Assembly (NCBI RefSeq): GCF_963924675.1
Contig: NC_089222.1
Location: 139,960,281 to 140,024,280 of the forward strand
Length of the DNA: 64,000 nt
Reading direction: 5' to 3'
DNA from: Phocoena phocoena
Taxonomy: Eukaryota > Chordata > Mammalia > Artiodactyla > Phocoenidae
The notes below the pieces were generated by a model. That model saw nothing but the letters and a program-made list of their open reading frames with translations, had not been told where the DNA came from and did not search any database. A program made the position numbers and the translations under genes. Shown piece by piece: positions 56,776-64,000 of the stretch (within the stretch, counting starts at the first letter, position 1; the number at the start of each line of letters is the position of its first letter).

Positions 56776-56999
56776 GGAACTCCCAGGGGAGAATTTGGGT
56801 TATTCATCTTTATCTCCCTGCTTTTTGCATTGTGACTGATTGATTAATTGAGGGCACATATTAGAAATTACACCTCTCTTCAATAAGCCCTGAGCACACA
56901 CTCCTGCTTCTCTCCTGTGCACCCATGCAGGGAGAACAGCACCCTCTGGGCAGAGGTTCCCTTACATTTCAGTCCAGGCGTGGGTGGAGAACTGAGGTC

Positions 57000-57185
57000 T
57001 ACACAGCAGTGATCAGAGCCGTGCCTCTACGTCAAAACCACCGGGCAGCTTAAAAAATAATGCCATTCTCTTGACCCCATCTCAGACCATGTGAATCAGA
57101 ATCTTGGGGGACAGGGAGGTCTATGGCACAAATACAGATGTTTGAAACTCCCCAGGTCATAGGCATGGACCTCCAGGGTCAATGA
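57000..57185 (+). mobile_element. MER5A-like hAT DNA transposon
   Basis: CAGCAGTGATCAGAGCCGTGCCTCTACGTCAAAACCACCGGGCAGCTTAAAAAATAATGCC, then GACCCCATCTCAGACCATGTGAATCAGAATCTTGGGGGACAGG and AAACTCCCCAGGTCATAGGCATG. This follows the MER5A order from left terminus to right. Confidence 0.65.
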
Positions 57186-57379
57186 TCACGCTGTTGAAAT
57201 GACAGTCATTCATTGAATAAGGAAGGAAGTCCAGAATCTCTATCTAATGAGATAATTCAGAAAATGCGCTTCAGAGATGAGCTCTGTCCCGCAAAACAGT
57301 TGTCTGGCCAGACTGCCCTCCTTCTGTGTTTAGTGTGAATCTTCACTCAGTTCCAAAATCCTAGAACCTTAGGATTTCT

Positions 57380-57790
57380 TCCTCATTTTGCCCCCGTTTC
57401 CTGGAATGTTCTTCCTTTCTTCATTGCGCTACCATTCAACAGGCATGTTTATCATGCAGGTGCCTTTCAGTCACTTATGCAGTAGTAACAAGGCCTGAGG
57501 CACTCCAGTTCAAAGGGCTCCAAAGTGAGTCAAGACTCAGACCCAGATCTTGGGAGTTTTCACTGTGTGGCCAGTTCATCACCCTTCCTTATTCAAAGTC
57601 TCCTTCTGGACCTGTCTTGGCCAGCCCTGAGCCTAATTTAATTCCCGCCCTCCAGCAAGCCTTCCCAGCCTTGGGACAGCACCAATTTCTTGTAACTGTA
57701 TCATTCACACTGTGGAACTCAATAAGAATACTCAATAAGAATTGACCTTTGAACCTGCCCTTCACTTGGCCTATAGCTAAATGGTCACCA
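57380..57790 (+). mobile_element. Possible L2 LINE fragment
   Basis: TTCCTGGAATGTTCTTCCTTTCTTC (about 57399-57423) and CCTCCAGCAAGCCTTCCCAGCC (about 57650-57671) resemble L2 landmarks (TGGAATGCTCTTCC and CAGGAAGCCTTCCCTGAC). The intervening sequence is too diverged to be sure. Confidence 0.4.
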
Positions 57791-59690
57791 TCGGCCATAC
57801 TGAGTCACCACAGTTCCCATGGACAGCTGCTTTGTCTATTCCCAGGGTCCAGGCCTCTCACTTGAGCTTTTATAGCCGCTGGCCATGGAGGCTGTCTCCT
57901 AACTGCCCACCCACTCCCCGGCACTATGCCAAGTACCATCTGGCCAAAGGGCCTTCACCTCATCACACCACAGCTGGCTTCAGAAGCCTTCAGGAGCACG
58001 TCTTGCCCGTTGGGTAGATTCCAGATGCATTTCTAGTGCACCAGGTGAGAATTTGGAAATCATGGACAAGCCTTGCAGAGGGCAATCTCTTCACCTCCAT
58101 GTCTACCTACCTGCATGGAGGGGGAAGGGGGAATTAAGATTTGTTGTAGAAGAAACTAAAGGTAGAAGATTCTGACATGCAAGTAGGATTAAGGGACAGG
58201 ACAAAAGCTCCTTTCTCGAAGACCCTCGGCCCTTATCAGCACTGCACAGGCCTGGAGCACCCCGCTCAGGGAGTCCTCCCACGGTGGCGGAGATTAGAGT
58301 TCTCTTTGCCATCAAGATTTAGCTGGGCATTTGGATTCAGGAGAGGAGAACATAATATAGGGGAAAGCCCACCCCTTTCTGAGGCCCACGGATGGGTGAG
58401 AGATAAAGGGAGGAGTCATGAATAAGAAAGTCTGGGTCCCTATTGCCTCATTCTGCTTCTGTGCAGAGATGCAGGGATGTGAGGTCAACAGTGGGGAAAA
58501 GGGGGTTCTGACACCCAATCCCTAATGAGGGACCTGGAAGCTCCCACGCCCCAGAGCCCAGGGTGACAGAGGGGGACTCACATGTCCCCCCGTGTGGCGT
58601 AGATTCTGAGTTGTGATCCCCGGAGCCCACATGGTTAGGTAAGATCACTGTCACCATTGGAAGTTAACCTCTGGGCTCACAGGCCAGGTGGAGGTTTCGG
58701 CTAAGCCTCGGAGGTGCCCAGAAGGGGTCTGAACAATGGGCCCCACCAGCCATAGGCTCTGGTCACAAGGCTGCCAGCAGGGTGAGTGACAACCAGGAGG
58801 ATAAGGGACCTTCCCCTGAAACCTCAGGGTTTATGTCTGAGAGCCCATCTCTTCCAGAAGACGGTGCTACTCCAAGTGTGGTCCCTGGATGGGTACCAGT
58901 CTGTGAAAGACTGGATGAGTACCAGTCTTTGGGAAGACCAGGGAGACCTAGCGCTGTCGAGAGAAACTGTTTAATTTATTGGGTCAGGCTAGAGGTGCTT
59001 AACCAGACCCACTCATAAAGCAAATATTTTTCCCGCTAACCAGCAGGTGGGACAGAGGAGGGAGCTCAGAGTCACTGAAGAAATCCCCTTTTTCTGAATG
59101 TGTAAATCATAGCATGAATTAAGATTTGTGATTCCTTGACATAGATATTTGTTTTACATAGATATTGACCCACAATCTGGGTCCAGGTTTTCTTTGTGAT
59201 TTGATACCCATCACTTCCTTGCATGAATCTTTCAATATACCCAGCCTCCTCTCCCACTCTTTTTTAACTGTGCACAGCCTACCATTTTCATTTTCGTAGC
59301 ATCAAGCACAGCGTTGGAAAGGTAGTCCATCTTACAAATGTCTGTTGATTCACAGACCTTTAGCGTCACATCCTAAATCTCACACGGTTGTGACTTAACT
59401 CACCTCCTGGTACGTAAAGATGGTCAAAGCAGTCTACGCCCTGCCCTGGCCCCACTGGCCCCTCGAGCTCACCCGTAGTGTGGCGGACCATTTCCTCCTG
59501 CGTCCACAGTTTCTGTCTGAGCCTCTCTGGCTGCTTGGAGAAGCCTTCTCTGGGGTGCCCAGAGCTTGCAAGGCAGCCCAGGAGTGCCGGGGAGGCACAG
59601 ATCCCAGCCCTCAACAATGAGGGGTGGCACATGGTGGGCCAATGTCCCAGCTCAGAGACACAACTCTGAAGCATGTTCTACACGGCTCCT
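57791..59690. other. Non-coding sequence, no gene recognised
   Basis: A short imperfect direct repeat at 58888-58944 (GATGGGTACCAGTCTGTGAAAGACTG / GATGAGTACCAGTCTTTGGGAAGACC) has unit length about 28 bp. Overlapping frames on both strands are typical of GC-moderate non-coding DNA. Confidence 0.45.
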
Positions 59691-59699
59691 CGGATGGTT

Positions 59700-59870
59700 T
59701 CCATGGATTGGGCCCTAACTGCCCATTGGTGCAGAAACCACGCCCAGAACACGTTCTTTTCATTGGTTTGCCCTCCCCTATCCCTCTTCCCCACTCCCTC
59801 ACTCTTGCTTGCTGGGATCACTTTCCAGATAAACTTCTTGAACCCAAAGCCCTGTCTCAAGTCTGCATTT
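59700..59870 (+). mobile_element. LTR-like 3' end, unclassified
   Basis: CTCACTCTTGCTTGCTGGGATCACTTTCCAGATAAACTTCTTGAACCCAAAGCCCTGTCTCAAG (about 59799-59862) resembles the R-U5 end of an old mammalian LTR (GGGATCACCT...AATAAACTACTTGCACCC type). Family not assignable. Confidence 0.4.
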
Positions 59871-60589
59871 GATGGGAACCATACAAAACATCACCAAGGG
59901 GCCGTTTGTTGTCCACGTGTGCCCTGAGCCTCATCCTGCCAGTGTCAGTACAGAGCAGACCTGTGGACCTGATCCAGGGGTGGCCCTTGCGGTACAGACA
60001 GCACAAGGCTCTAGAACCCCGAATGAGCCAGAAGGCCACGTCTGTGGAGAATTGGACCTTGAGAGATTTGGGGCCTCACCCTCTCACAACCTGACTGGTG
60101 AGGATGCTGGTGACAAAGAAGGTGGCATCTCTGCCACTGTCTAAAAATGCCCAAAGCTCCCTGCTATCCCAGAGAACCTCGCCCTTCCAACCATCACCGC
60201 CAAGGCAAACAGCACACCCCTGTCCCCTCATAGAAAGAAGTCCTGGGAGGTCAGGGTAAAGTACACGCGGTGTCACCTGCATCGCCCACGGGTGACCCGG
60301 GCCGCATGACTCATGAGGAAAAGAGCCCCGCCTGGCACAGAGCGCAGCTCCCAGTGCAACACAGACCCACTGGGCGCTGAGAACATAGGTGCTCGTCTCT
60401 CTGTGCACGTCAGAGAGAACATGGTGGCAGAGAGCATCGCACAGGGCAGTCGGCAGTCGTGGCTGTTTCTCACGCCGCCCCTTCCACAGGCCAGGCTGCA
60501 CCCTGTCCACCGTGGTTCACACACTTGTCCACTATGGAACTCAGCACAGGGCACTGATGACATCTGCCTCTGTCTCCTGCCAAACAGGC

Positions 60590-60690
60590 AGGCTGCTCAC
60601 TGCTTGGTTTTGTCCTATTTATCTTAGTATTCTCAGAGCCTGGCACATGGCCGATATTGAATAAATGTTTTTTAAATGGGTTTGAAAGGA
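60590..60690 (+). mobile_element. L2 3' end
   Basis: CAAACAGGCAGGCTGCTCACTGC...TTTATCTTAGTATTCTCAGAGCCTGGCACATGGCCGATATTGAATAAATGTTTTTTAAATGGG is the standard L2 terminus (CAGTGCCTGGCACATAGTAGG...CAATAAATGTTTG). Confidence 0.7.
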
Positions 60691-60770
60691 ATTAAATTGG
60701 ATCTGCTTTGGCTTGGATTAAAATACACGAGCTAAGAACAAAGCATAATGTAGTTTGTGTGAGTTGTTTG

Positions 60771-61258
60771 AGAGATAGATAGATGATGATAGATAGATAG
60801 ATAGACAATAGATAGATGATAGATATGATAGACAGATGGTAGATAGACATGATAGATAGATATGATAGATGATAGATATAATAGATGATAGATAGATATG
60901 ACAGATGGTAGATAGATATGATAGATGGTAGATAGATATGTTAGATAGACAGATAGATGATTGATAGATATTATAGGTAGATAGATATGAAAGACAATAA
61001 ATAGATGATAGATAGATATAATAAATAGATGGAAATAATGGATGATAAAAAGAAAGATGATAGATAGATATAAATGACAGATAGATAAAAAGATAGAAAG
61101 ACAGATGACTGATAGATTGATATAAATGATAGATAAAAAGATACAAAGATAAATGATTGATAGCTGATAGATAGATATTTAATAGATAGATGATTGATAG
61201 AAAAGAGATGATTGATGGATGGATAGATGATGATAGATAGATAGAGAGACAGATAGCT
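60771..61258. repeat. (GATA)n-type imperfect tetranucleotide array, 488 bp
   Basis: A long array of GATA units mixed with GAT, GACA, GGTA, AATA and AAAA variants. The left part (60771-60960) is nearly pure GATA with higher-order blocks such as GATAGATATGATAGATGGTA. The right part (60960-61258) is more degenerate. Long stop-free frames on the minus strand (YLSI-type repeats) are a consequence of the array and not genes. Confidence 0.96.
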
Positions 61259-61623
61259 AGGAAGAATATATACTTCTGTGGAAATACACTCTCTTCCAAA
61301 TGTGTCTAAGTTGAGGCAGGCCAATTTGTGTTCATTCCATTAATCAATCAGGTCCAGAGTTCTGTTCATTGATGATGGGGTTCAGCAGATGATTCCAAAT
61401 CATCATCGTGGAAAGACAACCCCAGAACCCAGGGCCTCACAGCCCAGTTCCAAAGAAAAGAAAACGTGAACCTTCTGTCCAAGGCGTTCAGTTCTAAAGA
61501 GTCGTTTTCCCTGTGCGTATTGTTTCTAGGCCGGCACAGGAGAGCCAAATTGCTAAGGAATAGGCAGCCTCAGTTGTCCATTTACTCTTGGCAATTAAGA
61601 TGAAACTTACATACTTTTTATGA

Positions 61624-61624
<1 letters not shown>

Positions 61625-61656
<32 letters not shown>
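61625..61656. repeat. Poly(C) run of 32 bases
   Basis: An uninterrupted C run (G on the minus strand) between TGAT and GCGAGCGGG. Capable of forming a G-quadruplex on the minus strand and an i-motif on the plus strand. Length in the assembly may be unreliable. Confidence 0.95.
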
Positions 61657-61657
<1 letters not shown>

Positions 61658-63214
61658 CGAGCGGGTATAAGCTGTGGCAGCTCTGCCTCTCCCCAGCCCT
61701 GCCATTTCCCACCGCCTGTGCGGCCACTCCTGGGACTGAGCCCCTTTCATGAGCTCCAGCAGAGCCCCGCCAGCCCCCAGGTCCCACCGTGGGCCACATC
61801 GCCTCAGACCAGACCACGTCTGTTGAGCTAGCTGTCTGTTTCTATGGGGGCTATCACCAAATTAGTTACATTCTTTCACCACTAAAGTCACTGGGACTTT
61901 TTTTTTTTTAACAATCCTTGGAAATGATCCCAGTTTAAGAAGGAATGAAACTCAACATTCAGCCAAATACAACTTTTGAATAATTTAAATGAGTGCTACT
62001 TAAGTCTTCTGAAAACAACTCCAACCCTGTGTTCTCTGATGTGAACAGAAAAAAAAAAAAATTATGCACCAGCATGCAGAATTTGAGCCCATGCAGATGG
62101 CATGCTTTGCACCGTAGGCTGTTGTTCCTGTCTTGGCAGAAGTGTTTCTATGACTGGCACTGTGGAGGGCTCCACACCCGTCCGTTTGGCAAATTGGGTC
62201 TCGGGTTTTGCCGTGGAGAGATCTCTAAATTCTATTACAGTTAAATGCATCATCAGACTTTCCTGGGGTTTCGTTTCTCCTCATTTTAAATGAATACATC
62301 AGAGTCTGAGTTACAGCCAGAAGCCATGTTTCTCAGCCTCTGTTTGGCCAAAATGTCCTCTCACTTCCAGGACAATCTGTGGTGGTCATTTGACACGTAA
62401 AGACAGAGTAGAGCATTTAGATATTTTCCAGAGAAAAATAAAGCTTAATCAAAAATTGCCTTTCTCTTGGCCGTGAGCACAGCGCCGCATAAAGAAACAC
62501 CCAACAAGATGACTTGCTTCCCATGCACTTGCGACATGCTGGGCAGACGTAAAAGAGAAATTCAAGAGATTATGGCCCCTGTGCCCACAACACACGCTTT
62601 CCCATGCCTGGTGCAATGCGCAGTACAAAGATGTAGAACTAAATGCTCCCAGTTTTCCCGAGCTCACTTCCTTATAAGGAAATTAAGTCGCCTACACAAG
62701 AATCTACAAAAAGGATATGTAAAATAAGGGCTCTAGAAGGAAGGCAGGATATTATTGCAGAGTTTAGCTGCAGGCGAAATCTTTTCTGACCTCAGGAACC
62801 TAGGTGCGCTTCCTGTAAGCGGTTCAAACTGAGATTTATAGCCTTTGTGCTTTCTTCACTCCGCTGAAAGTGGATCAGGCACCAACTGGAGAAGCACACA
62901 TCCATTTAAGTACCAAGTGAGGGTATGCATCATGCCAGGCACTAAGGATGAAAAGATGACATGCCTTCTGCCCCCCAGGAATTCATGGTGTGATGGGGGA
63001 GAGAGGTATGCAAACTCATCCTTGCAGAGGACTGTGCTAAGTGTAATGAGAGAGAGAAATGGACTCAGTTCAGGAGTCACTCTGGTGAACTCAGAGGCAA
63101 TAACAGATTAGATAAGATCTCATTCCTTCAGCAGAGCTATTTAATTTTAAGTAGATGTAAACTATATCCCTCTAGGAAGCTGTATTTAGACGTCCAAGCA
63201 AAATCACAGCCAGG
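61657..63214. other. Non-coding sequence; weak old repeat near 62890-63100
   Basis: Around 62895-63100 the motifs ATCATGCCAGGCACTAAGGATG, CCCCCCAGGAATTCATGG and GGACTGTGCTAAGTGTAATG resemble a common old repeat with a 'gene-like' order (size, amount, total). I cannot assign it. No gene recognised. Confidence 0.45.
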
Positions 63215-63431
63215 CAGATGACAACTATTTTTTTTTTTTTTTTTTTTTGGCGGTATCCGGGCCTCTCACCGTTGTGGCCTCTCCTGTTGCGGAGCACAGG
63301 CTCCGGACGCGCAGGCTCAGCGGCCATGGCTCACGGGCCCAGCCGCTCCAGGGCACGAACCCATGTCCCCTGCATCGGCAGGCGGACTCTCAACCACTGC
63401 GCCACCAGGGAAGCCCCAGATGACAACTATT
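63215..63431 (-). mobile_element. CHR-1 SINE with internal deletion and 15-bp TSD
   Basis: A minus-strand copy at 63230-63416 flanked by the perfect duplication CAGATGACAACTATT (63215-63229 and 63417-63431). Compared with the copy at 42857, about 27 bases are missing between CAGCCGCTCC and GGGCACGAACC. That removes the segment rc of CATGTGGGATCTTCCCGG. The rest is close to consensus. Confidence 0.96.
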
Positions 63432-64000
63432 GATACAAACATTATAAATAAAATCACTGTGTGAGTGAGCAGGGGTCAAAGCAGATAAATCTTGGAATAC
63501 AAATTCCATAGATTAAAGTTAAACCCTGCTTTATAGACATATTATTATCCTCATCAGATAAAATCCAAGCATACACATTTAAATTAGGAGTAAAGGAATA
63601 AAATGCATTCGACACAATGTATATGGCACATATTTGGATTTTTGTTGTGTTTATTGATTCAAGATTTGGGAATTCAACCTGTGTTCTATAATCTAAGCAT
63701 GAATTTGCATCGTCTTGCGTAAAAGGCCAGCAGTATCTCCTAAAGAGTTTATAATGTTTTTAAAGAAACATTTAGTGCTGGGGTCTAGCACTATTAAGAA
63801 AATTGGTTCTAAATTCAAAAGTGAAATTACGTTGTGGGGTGTTCCCGGACCTCCTTGGCCCACAAAAATCTCTTACTCAAGGTGTCAGAAACCCCCTTCT
63901 TCTCTTACCGTTTGTCTCTTTCTGCCTCACACAGCTGGCTCTTCATTTCTCAGCTGTAAGGACTTTGGTCTTTTTGCTGAGGTTGAGGAGTTTTCAAAAT
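63432..64000. other. AT-rich non-coding sequence to the window end
   Basis: No gene or repeat recognised. Confidence 0.5.

Noticed and set aside
60718..61324. Long minus-strand open frames (193 and 117 codons) rich in Y, L, S and I
   Set aside because: They are translations of the GATA tetranucleotide array and have no independent coding signal.
1..64000. CRISPR array or bacterial mobile system
   Set aside because: The only regular repeats are a 33-bp tandem minisatellite without spacers and simple repeats; all context is mammalian.

Overview
The window reads as nuclear DNA of a cetartiodactyl mammal, most likely a cetacean. The best evidence is a set of tRNA-derived SINEs of the CHR type (short CHR-1-like and longer CHR-2-like forms) and L1 elements with the 3' tail typical of whales and dolphins. 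Older repeats shared by placental mammals (MIR, L2, Tigger, MER5A, MaLR LTR, L1M/HAL1) fill much of the rest. There are no bacterial-style genes, no operons, no CRISPR array and no recognisable rRNA or functional tRNA gene. Family names come from memory of consensus sequences and were not checked against a repeat library.

Layout. 1-7.9 kb: old repeats (Tigger end, MIR, L2, a probable old LTR) and a CA microsatellite. 7.9-19.7 kb: a dense patchwork holding an L1 with a 5' inversion, a CHR-2 SINE, two L1 tails inside one target-site duplication, old L1M pieces (one split by a MaLR LTR, one sitting inside a MIR), and a CHR-1 SINE with a duplicated A-box region. 21.2-31.1 kb: a full-length but broken L1 (21793-29260) with a CHR-1 SINE nested in its 5' UTR, itself inserted in a MIR, followed by another truncated L1. 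31.8-35.3 kb: HAL1/L1M, MER5A, CHR-1 and a solo ERV1-type LTR. 37-50 kb is poorer in young repeats and contains a 33-bp minisatellite. 51.0-52.6 kb is a strong CpG island. 52.6-64 kb is mostly unique DNA with a few SINEs, a 488-bp GATA-type repeat and a 32-base C run.

Gene content. I could not name any intact host gene. The best candidate is on the minus strand: a short first coding exon (52477-52501) at the edge of the CpG island and an internal exon (40091-40366). Both have good splice signals and their phases match, giving an open N-terminus of 100 codons plus one base. The protein is not one I recognise, and any later exons lie to the left or outside the window. The CpG island has a second minus-strand splice donor (51414/51413) that could belong to an alternative first exon.

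Insertion order can be read in several places. MIR is older than the full-length L1, which is older than the CHR-1 SINE inside it. MIR is older than an L1M copy at 16.7 kb. L1M is older than a MaLR LTR at 13.8 kb. HAL1 is older than a 75-bp L1 tail at 32.3 kb.
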